From: Icerya purchasi | Taxonomy: Eukaryota; Arthropoda; Insecta; Hemiptera; Monophlebidae | Assembly: GCA_039619475.1 (NCBI GenBank) | Contig: CM077116.1 | Coordinates: forward strand, 249,745,440-249,809,439 | Length of the DNA: 64,000 nucleotides | Direction of reading: 5' to 3' | Shown: one piece after another, positions 33,756 through 45,719 of the stretch | Layout of the letters: each line of letters opens with the position of its first letter | How positions within the stretch are numbered: the first letter of the stretch is position 1 | Translations under genes and position numbers: made by a program | Notes under the pieces: generated by a model | Databases searched by the model: none | What the model was told of the DNA's origin: nothing | What the model saw: the letters and a program-made list of their open reading frames with translations, nothing else

Positions 33756-33830
33756 TTAAAGTAAAGTAAACTCTACACGCTCAGGAGGGTGTCGGGAATT
33801 ATGAAAAGTAAAGGTTCACAACTAATCGCA
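33756..33830 (+). repeat. Dispersed repeat B, short fragment
   Basis: An AAAGTAAAGTAA stretch is followed by CAGGAGGGTGTCGGGAATTA and TGAAAAGTAAAGGTTCACAA. The order matches AAGTAAA.., CAGGGCGTCGGGGATTGTGA and AGTTAAGGCTCACAA at 49563-49628. Confidence 0.45.
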
Positions 33831-34683
33831 AAATTTGCCGAAAAAATCGCGGATTATTCTTCATCAAGGGTAAACACGGTACGGCTACCTGAATATTTAA
33901 ATATGTTGTTACAAAGTATCGATATTTTCTTTCCCGTTAATCTTCAGTATAGAGTGACTGAGCTGTCAATTATAAATCAATAGGAGTAACCTGTAAACTA
34001 ACTGCGCCCTCGTGATGCAATCTACGTTAAAAATCTCGCGGCCAACGTAGTTTTAGTCTACACAACTGCTTGATGAGTGTGCATGGTTCATAATGGAGCC
34101 GCCCTATATAATCTTTGAAGCGAGATTATTTTTAACGGCGACAAGGTGATCCTTTCATTCGAGGTTAATACGTAACGATGTGGATTATGATTTATTTGGT
34201 TTACGTGGCATTTTTATCATTTCAGTCCGTAGTTTTCGATCGTGTTATAATGTAACTGAGCTATGTTTGAAATTACATATATAGTGTTAGTTAGTGTGAA
34301 AACACTAAAAGACAAACAGAAAAAAAGCTCGGACTCAAATGTGACATAAAAATATTGTATTCGGATTTTACTCGAGTCATTCCACTAGGTAGTATAAGTC
34401 ATGACTTACAAAAGGGCCAAGAGATATTCTTATAAATATTACATTGTGGTTCTTTTGAATCAAGTTGTTCACAGATAGTTGTCAATAAGCCAAAATGAAA
34501 TTTACCATCGATAAAGTAATAAACATAAAAGAAATGGATGAAATCAAAAGTTATCCGGCTCTACTAACGGATAGAAATGTGAAATTCCACATTCATTATG
34601 AAAAAGAACATTGATGACGCAGTTACGAAAATATTACTAACGCACTTACTGAAAAAAATGTTAAAGCTATGAATAATCTGTAA
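33831..34683. other. No gene recognised
   Basis: A short frame at 33789-33983 runs out of the repeat B fragment and shows no domain. The rest is AT-rich. Confidence 0.4.
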
Positions 34684-35480
34684 ATAATAATAATAATAAT
34701 AATAATCAAATCAAATCAAATCAAATCAAATCAAATCTCTTTATTACTATTATTATTGATGACAATGCCCATCTATGCGCATATGTGCGCGAGCGATGGA
34801 ATTTTATTTAAATAATAAAAATTTCTCAAAAAACAAATAAAAATATAAAAGAAAGAAAAAGAATGCGAACATAAGTACATACGGGAACCTCGGTATCTAA
34901 ATATGATTATAGAAAAAATAAATTAAAGTTAAATAAATAAAAAATATTATGCAAAGAATGAACATAATAGATGCGGTAAACGGGCTTAATGGAATTGAAA
35001 CATAGTGTCTATAAGGACAATTGACTAATTGCTTATGGAATCATGCAGGTATGTTATTAGGTGATTTACGTAGTAGGTGAGCGGAATATGGAAAAGATTT
35101 TGAATGAGGTGGTAACAGATTGAATTTACTTGGGGCCTGATAAATAATCTGCATTCTCGTATGATATTTTTTATATGCTGGTACGCTTGCATATAATTTA
35201 TTGGACGTTCTGGTAATACCTTCCCTGAACGAAATGTTGAATCTATTTTTATACTTATGGACAAACAATAGGATTAAAAGATCATACATTGTTTTAAAAT
35301 CTAGTATACGAGTTTCCAACTGAATTGTGTTTTTTGGGGTAATAGCTTTTATTACCGATTTTTGTAAAAAAATTTTATTCTGTTAACGTAATAAGATGCA
35401 GCCCCCCCCCCCAGAAAATTACACCATAAGTCAATACTGGCTGATAAAGCGCTAAATAAATCCGAACTAAATACTGTGAT
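34684..35480 (-). pseudogene. CR1-like non-LTR element, C-terminal RT tail with (TTTGA)n 3' end
   Basis: On the minus strand, VRIYLALYQPVLTYGVIFWG (35475-35415) is the RT thumb block. After a frameshift in an 11-base G run, the reading goes on as KIFLQKSVIKAITPKNTIQL, RILDFKTMYDLLILLFVHKY and IYQAPSKFNLLP to a stop near 35040. This is the post-RT region of CR1-grade elements, where a short helical tail with F..LP closes the protein. The 3'UTR ends in about seven TTTGA units (34704-34738), followed by TTA units (34684-34703). There is no poly(A). It is 5'-truncated and frameshifted. Confidence 0.68.
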
Positions 35481-35548
35481 AATAATAATGATTATTATCT
35501 TTATGATAGCAGAATATAAGTTTTGACGTGAATTTCTAAATAATACTG

Positions 35549-35700
35549 TGTTAGATTGATTACATATACGGTGATCTACACGATAGATCAGATCAAACAA
35601 TTCCTGGAAAAGGCGAATGTTACATTGATTACAACTTCGGTAATCTACACGAATGCTATAATTGACAAATCGCATCAAACATTCTTAGAAGAGGCAGATT
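35549..35700. repeat. Two-copy tandem repeat, unit about 70-80 bp
   Basis: Copies start TGTTAGATTGATTACA (35549) and TGTTACATTGATTACA (35618). They share GG..ATCTACACGA, ATCAAACA and a GAAAAGGCG/GAAGAGGCA end. The second copy carries about 12 extra bases. Confidence 0.6.
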
Positions 35701-37425
35701 AATCAAAAAAAACTTGCCAACGAACAATCGTATTAGAACGAGAAGGCTACACAATTTAAAAGCAAAAAATATTGTATCTTTACGGATATAGGAGCACTTT
35801 GAAGACACCGATCGAGAAATGTATTCTTAAGGTACCCTGGCGTATTCTATTAATTATCTCCGTCACAACATGCGACGACAAACTAAACTTTTGAATGAAA
35901 TTTAAATCTTTATATAAAGACGCATTATGCGAACATAATTTTTCAAAATAAAATCTATTTGTTCTCAGCCGGATACGGGAAAAGCAGCGGCGAGATATCT
36001 GTTCGGAATTGTATAGAAATCATGTGTACCTGCTCCTTAAAAAAATCAACCTGGGCTCCGGAAAAAGTAAGGCTAGACTAGATTACTGCGGAAAGTTTCG
36101 CCGAGAACCTTCCGGAATGCTCTTTCGCGCTGCTGCCACTGACCTTAACAAAATTTACGGGTAGCACCCTTCCGCGACAAACTTTTATCAGTGAAAATTT
36201 CTCATTATTTTTTCCGCTGGCGAAACAATTTAAATCGATCAATTCCAGGCAGAGCCGGGAAGAAACGAAAGACGGTAATAAATTAGACCGCTTGTAAAAA
36301 AAAAAACAAAAAAAAAACAAACAACAAAAACACCTAAAACGCAATGTTGCTGCTTGCTCGTGTCCGGACAAGAGAGAAAAGCGATGGAAAAACCGGAAAA
36401 ATATGTGTAGAGGAAAACATAGCGAGGATTGGTGCGGCATGTCAGTGTAGTAGCTTGGTTTAATTCGCGGATGAGGACGGGACTACGCATATTTAGAACG
36501 GCGGTAGTTTGGAAGGTAGCGTGTTTCCTTCGACTAGCGGCTCGGCCGAGTAATATATCGTCCCGTTGGGCATTAAAGTTGTACATGGCGCTTTCGTCAC
36601 ACGGTTGAGCTCAGAATAAGTTGCATCCTGATGCCGCTCCGGAGTCCTTCTATCTGCAAAGCAAACAAAAAATAAACTTTTACATGCAGCAATGTACGTG
36701 CACTACTAATGAACACGTGTTCTGTAGGCGTAGTAGCACTTTCTGCGGCATATATGTCAGCGCGCATTGCCTACATTCCGCTGGGCGCCAAACTTAATGA
36801 TAAGGAAGTAATAAACCGCGCTGAATACGGTTTTTCCTTAAATCGTCACTTTAACTCGACTGTTTTCTAACAATATTATCTCGGGCAAATTCGGCACACA
36901 GATTTGCCGGCGAAAAGCTACACACTGATTTCCCGACGAAAAGCTTCCCGCATTAGCGGTACACTGTAGCCGCAGCATTCGACGGCAATTTCCGCTATCC
37001 GGCCAGCTTTACCGGTGCCGCTTCATCAACTTCGAATTCGATAACTGAATGTACGTACCTAACGAATTCGCCTGCAAGCCGAATGAAAAGAAAGTGACGG
37101 TGAAAAAACGGAATAAATACACATCTGCGAAAATGTAAATAAACAAATACGGCAGTTTAAACAGCGGAGGGAATAAAGAAAAACGCTATTGTAATTTACC
37201 TGTGTGCATTGCGACGGCTTAAAAGTCTGTCTTACAGAGGTTACTCGTGGAATGCGTTTTAACGGCACCGGTTCTTTATTAATGAAATCTGACCTTATCA
37301 AAGGTCTTCGAAACTAAGGTGTAGAGGGGACAGTGATGCAGCTTAGTAGTGGAAACTTAATGTCGCCTAGTAAAGAGCGATTTGCCCGGCTTTGCCTAGT
37401 ATTAAAAGGATACTAAAAGTAAAGT
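35701..37425. other. No gene recognised
   Basis: An A-rich patch at 36297-36333 creates phenylalanine-rich frames on the minus strand that I do not accept as genes. Between 36580 and 37060 the DNA is less AT-rich, with no motif recognised. Confidence 0.35.
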
Positions 37426-37470
37426 GAGTTCCATACCCTTGACAGGGCGTTGGGATTTACTAATGCAATA
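37418..37470 (+). repeat. Dispersed repeat B, 5' end only
   Basis: AAAGTAAAGTGAGTTCCATA is followed directly by CCCTTGACAGGGCGTTGGGA, the starting block of repeat B (compare 49563-49607 and 31316-31345). Similarity fades after about 37470. Confidence 0.5.
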
Positions 37471-38879
37471 CAATTAATCACCGAACTAACAAATCTCGAT
37501 TATTTCATTCGTTCATTTTTTTTCTTTTTAATAATTCATAAATTTGTTTCCTTGAATTTAATTTGTCGCTTTTTTTCTCAAAATTTTTTAGTTTTCAGTT
37601 TCTATTGGACTATATCGAAACAGATAAACCATTTTCATTTCAGACCAAAAAAAAAAAAAAAAAGAACTTAGTCCAGTTGATTGTTCCGAGCTCATTATTC
37701 GCATCTACGTAATATTATTATATCTTATTTATGACTATTACTTTACAAATAAAAACAAAAAAAACGTACATCTAATTGTAGGACAGATATTTTCGGACAG
37801 GAAATAAGACATGTTTGATATTCGTATTATAATCCGCACTGATTATAGAATGCAGCCTAGTGAAAATTGTTTAACGGATTGATGTCAAAAGAATGTCCAG
37901 CCCAATATGAGCAATAGGAATTGGCATCCCCGTTATGGCGGCTTTCAAATCATATTCGTTCTGAAAGTTGAATCGAAAATGGTTGAAGCAGATTACGAAA
38001 TAAAAACTGTTTGCGCGAAGGAAAAAAAAGGCTATGTACTAGCCCAAAACGTATTTGAAATAAAAGAGAAGAAACCGTGCCATATGTGCCCACAAAGCAT
38101 TCTTCACGATTACGAGATACGCCCAGTCAAAATAAAATTCGGACCTGCTCGTGCGTGCTACGCAATTTCATATTTATCTTCATTAGGAAAGTGTAGGTTC
38201 ATGACACTGTACTCAATCGTCTGTGCAACGGTTAAATAATTTTCACGAGGCGTTTGCAATCTATTTCGATTATACTGCGAATATCAAATTAAACGTGTTC
38301 TTATTTCCAAGCTGAAAATATGTGTCTTATAATTAGATATAATTTCTGCAAGGCAGTAGAATACGGTATAATAATACTACTACACAGATATGGATAATAA
38401 GCTCGGAATTAATTCCACTGAGCTTACTTCTTCGATTCGAAAATAGTTTATCTATTTCGATACAGTGCAATCGAAACTAGAGACCAAACAATTCTACAAA
38501 CACCTCTAATAAGCTGAATAGAAACAACAATTGTGACTTGGAAAAACGCATGAAATAATCGGGATTTGTTAATTCGTTGTTTAACGTTAGAGACACTGTG
38601 TTATTAGTATTTTTTTTATAATACTAAACAAAGCTGACAAAATGCTATATAGCATTTAGCTTCCAACAAGCCACATTACTGTTACCTATATTACATCTGA
38701 CAAAGTGGAAAACGATCTAGCGTAATCGAAAAATTCCTAAAATCGCCTGCCAAAAATATAAAAAAACTAATGAAATCTTTACTTTTTCAAAGTATAATTC
38801 CGAAAGTCATATAATATATATTGTATATTGTAAGGGAAAAAAGTAAATTTAAAATTTTTGTAAACTTTACATCCAAGTC
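37471..38879. other. No gene recognised; one 110-codon frame of unknown nature
   Basis: The plus-strand frame 37907-38239 is the only sizeable one. It contains CAKEKKGYVLAQNV and a CHMCPQS pair of cysteines, but I recognise no family and no splice context. It may be chance. Confidence 0.3.
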
Positions 38880-38985
38880 TTTATCTGATCGCATAAACAT
38901 CTGATTCCGCTTCTCATTCTTCCCCCTCTTCTTGGGCCAATGTCTTTATGACGAACCCAAAAAGAAAAAAAAAAAAAAAAAAAGT
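38880..38985 (+). mobile_element. Family A, extreme 3' end with poly(A) (copy 6)
   Basis: CTTCTTGGGCCAATGTCTTT, then ATGACGAACCCAAAAAG and a poly(A) to 38983, match the terminal TGGGTAAATGTCC..TTGACGCGCCCAAGAT and poly(A) of the 11.1 kb copy. No coding region remains. Confidence 0.5.
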
Positions 38986-39595
38986 TCCTCAAGTCCATCG
39001 CATTTTGCCAGGAAATGTTAAATAATACGAGATCACCTTTCTGAATCTGCCGTTTTATATTTTTGCTTTACCCGTATTTCTCGATTTCTCTTTTCCCAGA
39101 TTTTGGTCTTCTTTGTTCAGCTTTTGTACAGTAGCACGGATATTCTTCTCCGTCTTGACAGAGATATTTTCTTTCCTTCAGACTTCCCTTTAATTTAGTA
39201 CTGGGTAGACTGAGCAGCACCCGAAAGTGTTTCTTTCATTTCCTTGTGTCAGTAAATGCAAACTAAACGTACTTGTTCTTTCATGGAAGCCGAGCTTCGA
39301 AAAAATATTCACTAAGCATCTTTTCTAGCAGCTAAATTTCTCTTTTGGTTCCCATTTTGAAGTTCAATTACTAGCAACAGAAGAAAGAAAAAAATGAAAA
39401 ACCCATCAGTCCAAAGAGCACTTCAATATTAGAAATTTCACTAGTTTCGAGAAAATAATGTGATCAATGTGTGTGTAACCTCTAAATATTATTCGATTTT
39501 CTTGAAATTTGGCGTATATACCTTTTACATCGCTGAGACTTGAGGCGTCAACAGTCATATAAAAATAACATCTTTGGACAAATGAAATACACTTT
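38986..39595. other. No gene recognised
   Basis: Short frames and pyrimidine-rich patches only. Confidence 0.35.
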
Positions 39596-42183
39596 TAAGC
39601 ATAAGAATTAACCAGAACACTACAATACAAGGAATACAAGTATACAACTATACAACCGCTAGCGAAGACACTAAAGTAGAAGAACTATATGCAAGCATTG
39701 TAAAAATAATGGAAATAGAGAAAACGAACTATACGGTCGTCACGGGGTACTTTAACGCTAGACTTGGCACGAAAGGAACCAGAGAAGTAAACAAGAGTAT
39801 TTACATAAATAATAACGGTCGTGGTAAGAGTAACGAGAGAGGGGATATGCTAGCAGCCTTTATCAACGGTAATAAACTATATGCAGTCAACGCATACTTC
39901 AAAAACAAACCACAACGAAGGTGGACATGGGTCGGATCAAACGGCAAAGTAAAAGCCGAAACTGTACTCAAACGTCAACATCATCAAAAACTTTGAAGTA
40001 CAAAAACCGAATAGGAATAGCAAGTGACCATCGATTTACTTAAGATGTAAGCTAGTCCTCAAAAAAAAAAAACTAGACAGATTTAAAAACGTCTTACAAA
40101 AATTAGGAAAAAATTAGTCAGCGAACTGTTCCATAATAGGAGGAAAGAGTACAACAGAGGATTAAACATAAAACTGGAAGGAAGGGCAACACTAGACGAT
40201 TGGACACAAGAGCTTACAAAAATAGTAAGAGAATAAAGCATCAATATAATAACTAGACGTAAAACAGGATAGAAAAGAAAACTCACTGAACCTACTATAC
40301 AGCTAATGGAAAGACGCAGGTATATCATAAATCAATTAGACATTCTATAGAACATGTCGAAATTAATAAAATAATAAGAAGGAAAATTAAAGAAAATATA
40401 ATATAACATGAAAATTCGGAAATAACAGAAATAATAGAAAAAAATAAAGGGTTAAAAGTGCTAAGAAGAAATCTAAAAGAAACAAAACACCAGATAACAT
40501 CTGTATACAACGAAGCTCAAAGAGAAGTCAGAGATAAGTCGGAGATACTGCGCACGGTGCACCGCTATTACAAATCACTGTATGATAATAAAAATGAAAA
40601 AATAGGAAATAACGCTAACAATGATAACAGTTTAGATACAGATGTCGACAAAAAGAAATACCAGCTATACTGAAAACAGATGTGAGTCATGCTATAAAAC
40701 AAAAGGAATCCAAGAGAGCCTCCGGTACGGATGAAATTCTCCCTGAAATGATAAAAGAAGCCGAAGAAACTATAATATCTGAATTGCAGCAATTATACAA
40801 CAGATGCCTGGAGGGAAAAACTGTGCCGAATGACTCTGGAAGAACTCGATTACAATTCTGATACATAAGAAGGGAGATGAAAAAAATTAAAAAAATTATA
40901 GGCCAATAAGTTTATTATCTACACTCTGTAAACGTTTTACCCGAATTATATCAAGTAGACTCGAAGGGCAACAATGAATAATGAACAACCAACTGAGCAA
41001 GCAGGATTTAGGAAAAATTACCGAACCACAGATCATATACAGACACTAACGACGCTAATAGAAAAATCTAAAGAATACAGCATACCACTATACTTAGGAG
41101 TAGTAGATTTGGAAAAAGATTTTTAACTCGGTACAATATCGGGGAATTTTGAAAGCGCTAAAAACTAGCGGGATAAATAAATTGTACAAAGAATTGATAC
41201 ATGTACGAATCAACCACATTACAGCTACTAGTACACGACGTAACAAATATAAAAAAGGGAGTGAGACACGGCGACACTTTTTCGCTGGAGCTATTTAATG
41301 CTAGCCTCGAATGCGCCCTAAGAAGGCTGCAATGGGAAACCAACGAGATAAATATAAATTGGAAATACATAAACCATCTTCGTTTTACGGACGACATCAC
41401 ACTAATAGGAAAAAATCAAGAACAGCTTCAAAGAATGACGATGCAACTAAAAAAAACGCTAAAAGAAATTGGTTTGAGAATAAATCTAGATAAAACAAAG
41501 GTTGTGAAATATGAAGAAGATGAAGAAAATAACGTAAATATTAATTTAGAACAAGGTCCCGTAGAAACGGTAAACATCTTCCTATATTTAGGGAAGACAG
41601 TTTCAAGGAGCCAAACAGCCAGACAGAGGAAGAGTCAAAAAGAGAATACAACTCGGGTGGATAGCGTTTGGTAAAATGAGAAAGATTCTACAAAGTAAAA
41701 TCAATCCAGCGAACCGAGCTAAACTATTTAATCAGTGTGCATTATACCTGTGCTGAGCTATGGAGCTGAAACTTGGTCTTTAACAAAAGAATTGATGGAT
41801 AAGATTGGAAAGGCGAAAAGACAAGTGGAACATGTGCTGCTGGGAATAAGGCTAAAGGACAAAATCAGGAACACTGATATATATGGAAAAACACAGGGTT
41901 CGAGGACACCGTAGCCAGGATAGCAATAAACAAATGGAACTGGGCAGGGCATGTAGCACGAATGTCTGACGGCAGATGGACGAAGGAGATATTGAACTGG
42001 CGACCGTACACTGGAAGATGAAAACGAGAAAGACACCCAAGAAGATGGACAGATGACATAATAAGAGGGGGAAGTCATACATGGATACGCGAGGCTCAGA
42101 ACAGGCAGCGGTGGAAAAATTTTGGAGAGGCCTACGCTAAACATTGGTGTCAGAAGGCTTAAAGAAGAAGAAGAAGAAAAAAG
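39596..42183 (+). pseudogene. RTE-like non-LTR retrotransposon, nearly full length but heavily mutated
   Basis: The order is endonuclease, linker, RT, C-terminal domain. Endonuclease: YTVVTGYFNARLGTKGTRE (39725-39790, GYFN where GDFN is expected), RGDMLAAF and RRWTW. Linker: EILRTVHRYYKSLYDNKNE near 40545. RT: EQAGFRKNYRTTDHIQTL (40998-41055), LGVVDLEKDF (41098-41125), GVRHGDTFSLELFNA (41260-41305) and FTDDITLI (41382-41405, FADD changed to FTDD). C-terminal: KWNWAGHVARMSDGRWTKE (41930-41990) and RRWTDDIIRGG. A GAA-rich tail (42164-42183) closes it. Many stops and frameshifts, and changed catalytic residues in both domains, make it dead. The 5' end is approximate. Confidence 0.82.
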
Positions 42184-43123
42184 AATAGTTACGTAGAAGG
42201 CAATGTGACAAACCACCACATATCATATGCGCGTTAGTTGGTCTATAGTGAGCAAAAGACACACGGGACTGCATTTGTATCTCGATAACAAGCGATTGCG
42301 ATCAGTTCCAAGTGTAATCTTAGGTGTGTACACTAGCATTGCATATAACAATCTTCACGACACAACCGATTACAGCTAGAACGTACAAACTGGAAGGGTC
42401 ACCTACGCTCAGAATTGAGTATGGTATTGAAAAGAAAGAAGTAGTTCAGGTAAGGTTTCGAGATTCGCGATCAATGCAACATTCATTGAAATTGGCCTAC
42501 CCCAACCCTCGCCGTTCGAAATCACTGGAATTCAATAATGTACAGACTAATAGCGAAATAGAAAACGGATCACCGCTAACAACAGCATACGTAGAATTTA
42601 GATTATTAATTTACTCAAATTGTATATTTCAGCGACCGGTCGATCAAGAAAGATTCCTGTAAGAGTTTATATGGTAAAAATCGAAAACCATAATTGCGTA
42701 TTTTGATCACAAAATAATCATAATAACTGTAAATTGAATAAATAAAAAAAAAAAAAAAAAATGAAACAATAATAATAGCTGATAACAAATAATAGTTTAA
42801 GGCGTTCGTGGCGCTAAACGAGACCGTGGTGTGACAAGCCTGTCCGCGTAATTAAACGACATATTTCATTTGGAATCCCTGGTGGCGATGAGGCGATGAA
42901 AACTAAACGGTAACGCGACGATGTATATTGTATATATATATCCTTTTTGGTCGTGTAAAACGATTCAGACTACCAAAGTACGTATACGCATCAAGCTTTC
43001 CGACGAAATAATTCCATCGATAAAGTTTACATCATCAATATAAACTATGAACTAAACTGAAAATGAATTAATTTTAAACACGGTGATGATAATGAAATAA
43101 GCTCTGATTAAAATAATACATTT
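42184..43123. other. No gene recognised
   Basis: A 112-codon frame at 42324-42662 has no recognised motif. An A run lies at 42745-42761. It becomes AT-rich toward the microsatellite. Confidence 0.35.
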
Positions 43124-43124
43124 G

Positions 43125-43182
<58 letters not shown>
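43124..43182. repeat. (TA)n microsatellite
   Basis: About 28 TA units with one GTA interruption. It is followed by ACATATTTCGAAGCTGACGA, which resembles one arm of the foldback at 43407-43605. Confidence 0.9.
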
Positions 43183-43183
<1 letters not shown>

Positions 43184-43406
43184 CCACAACATATTTCGAA
43201 GCTGACGAGTTCACGACCAAAGAATACTATAAATACACCAATACAATTGAAATAGTAAAGCTGAAATTTTAAATTCAACATTTGAAAAATATATAATATA
43301 AAAATGAATAATATGAATTATTAAAATGAGATTGCACGTAAAGCGACAATTACAAACGTAATATATCACTGTATTTATTAATTAAACTCATTGTTTATGT
43401 ATATTC

Positions 43407-43605
43407 ACAACAAATAAATTTTTTAACACGTAATTAAAACAATTAAGTATACATAATTTTTATACCCGATGCATTTCGAAGCTCTAGCACTTCATATTCA
43501 CCGGAATAACTGTAAATTGAACATGAAGTGTTAGCTTCGAAATGCATTGGATATAAAAATTATATATAATTGTTTTAATTACGTGTTAAAAAATTCATTT
43601 GTCGT
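43407..43605. repeat. Foldback element: about 85-bp inverted arms, 27-bp loop
   Basis: The left arm 43407-43495 and right arm 43523-43605 are reverse complements with few differences. Matching blocks include TTTTTTAACACGTAATTAAA with ACAATTA, TAATTTTTATA, ATGCATTTCGAAGCT and CACTTCAT. It would form a near-perfect hairpin. No coding capacity, so a MITE-like or foldback repeat is the likely nature. Confidence 0.8.
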
Positions 43606-45344
43606 AAACGTAATATAATTAAAAGTTAATATGTGATGGTTAACATTATGATGATAAAATTTGTATGAAATTATAAATAATGGATTTTCATTTAGTGAAC
43701 TATTAATAATAATTATATCTTTGTATTTATTAATATAATCATTTTCTGCAAAATTTAACGATTAATGAATATTAATGTATTTTAAAATGCACTGAAGATC
43801 GGTCATAACGACAGTGTGGTTGTAGGAACATACTGGTTATAGAGACAAATACAAGTATTACTGGACTAGCAGAATTCCGTAAAACTATGCGTTAACCTCT
43901 ATTCAAATGTTGATACACAGATATATCGTTTATATCTGTCGACACGAAATTTTACTTGAAAGTTTTTTACAAATAAATTTAACAACAGAAAAAAACAAGT
44001 CAACATTTCTTTTTCACAGATAATAAAACATTCTTTGTACTACTTGTGTTGTTAACGTAGCATATTATTATAAACTTAACGAAAAAAATGATGAAACCTC
44101 TGCTATCTATGCTCATCTTGCTATCATAAAAAATCTTCGTCTCCGAAGGCTTCCCGGTCTACCCCTTGGCTTCAAACGTCTCACAGAACATGTCAAACTG
44201 ATTAATCCATCTGATGATGAAAAAACCAGAAATAAACAGCAAGTTCCAAAATAACGTTGAACAGGCACAAATGCACTCTGATTTCATAAAATCGGATCCT
44301 TCGCTCTTTCCAGCTGTGCATTTGTTTTCATGTTTGAAGTATTTGTGTACCAGTTTTACAGTGTTGCCAAATTGTGCAACGCCTATTCTGCCGCATCCTA
44401 TATAAGGAAACGTGTAACTCAGCTATTATGTATGTATTTTTTAGTTGTGCTCCTTCAGCGTCTGCTTCTGTTGATCATGTTTTACCATACACACGTTAAA
44501 GACTTTTCAAAGCATCGTTAAAGCCGAATTTCATTAATTCTATCAGCATCGTTTTAGTTACGATTGTCAGAAATTTTTCAAAAAGAATAAAGTTTTCGCA
44601 AAATGTTTTTAATGACGAAACTCCAATTCCACTTTTTCTTGTTTTGAAGGTAAAAAGGTAAAATCACAATAGGTTAGACCAGGTTGGATGGTGCAAAAAG
44701 CGAGACCATTACCAAGTTCGAGTATTGTGCAGTTGTTAGTTGTTTCGTGGAAACTGACGTCAAGACTAACTGAAATACTAGGGCTACATTAAACTGCTAA
44801 TGAAACAGCGCCGTCGCGATGCATTGATGAATTATTCGTAATTCATTTTTATTGGTTAAGCGGAAATCAACTGATGAGAAGCAATTAATTTGCTAATGTC
44901 AGTTTGTTTAGCGATTCCTTCAACGATTGCTCTTAAAACCGATCGGTGATGACGTGTTGACTGCGTGCCCGTTAAAATGCTTATTAACTTATTCGCCGGC
45001 AGCAATTCGCAAGAGAGCCTCGTCGCTATTACCCGACCGTTTTCTTAATTAACTGACGGTCTAAAACTACCAGTTGACCTTTGTCATTCGGCTAATTTTC
45101 GAAAGTAACAAATATTTCCGTCGATACGAAAAGGCCCTTGTTGTTTACATTCGAAGAAGCAGCGACCATATGAAACGAGGCCAACAAAACTTGAACAAAC
45201 TTGTAATTTTTTTTTTTGGCAATTCCCAAAATAACACGTGCGGTACTCTAAAGCAAAAAAATTACAGTCGATATTTCAAAAGTTTGAAACTTATCATACA
45301 CAAAGCGATTTTAAGTTATTTATTAAGTTTATTGGTGTAACTCT
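43606..45344. other. No gene recognised
   Basis: Frames at 44214-44521 and 45074-45340 show no domain. Mostly AT-rich. Confidence 0.35.
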
Positions 45345-45545
45345 AGAGGCAAAATCGAAGGAAAACCGCCGCGAGGAAGAAAAAGACTAGAAATGATGTC
45401 AACAGGACTGGAACAAAAAACCGTTGAAGACATAATTATTGCCGCAAGGAATAGAACAATGTAGAGCCTAATATTTATTCGAGCAAATATTGGTGTATGC
45501 AATCTTTGGAAACAAAGACGCTACGTGATGATTATGATTAAGTTT
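45345..45545 (+). pseudogene. Non-LTR RT C-terminal fragment
   Basis: One frame reads GKIEGKPPRGRKRLEMMSTG, continuing as LEQKTVEDIIIAARNRTM. The EGK.PRGR.R stretch plus a helix ending in an R/W-type motif is the usual end of CR1/RTE-grade polyproteins. Only about 60 codons remain. It directly precedes the hAT relic. Confidence 0.5.
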
Positions 45546-45719
45546 ATTATCGATTTGTATAATTTTTCATATGCTTTTTCTATATATCATTCCGTTCTAT
45601 TGGTTTAGCTACCGCCGTATCAGCCGTATCAATGATATTGTGCCCCCCGGGGTACAGGGTACCCGAATGTGTGTGAGCGAAAATTCGTATAAATGTAGTT
45701 TGACTTTCAGAAAGCTAGT

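Noticed and set aside
34684..34738. A CRISPR-like or telomere-like array
   Set aside because: The 5-bp period without spacers, next to an RT relic, is better explained as a non-LTR microsatellite tail.
36078..36586. Two overlapping minus-strand frames of 115-120 codons with phenylalanine-rich cores
   Set aside because: They pass through an A-rich low-complexity tract; no domain, and the two frames exclude each other.
37907..38239. A 110-codon plus-strand frame considered as a small gene
   Set aside because: No recognised family, codon pattern or splice context; a CXXC pair alone is not enough.
41758..42219. A 153-codon minus-strand frame
   Set aside because: Antisense of the C-terminal region and GAA tail of the RTE-like element.
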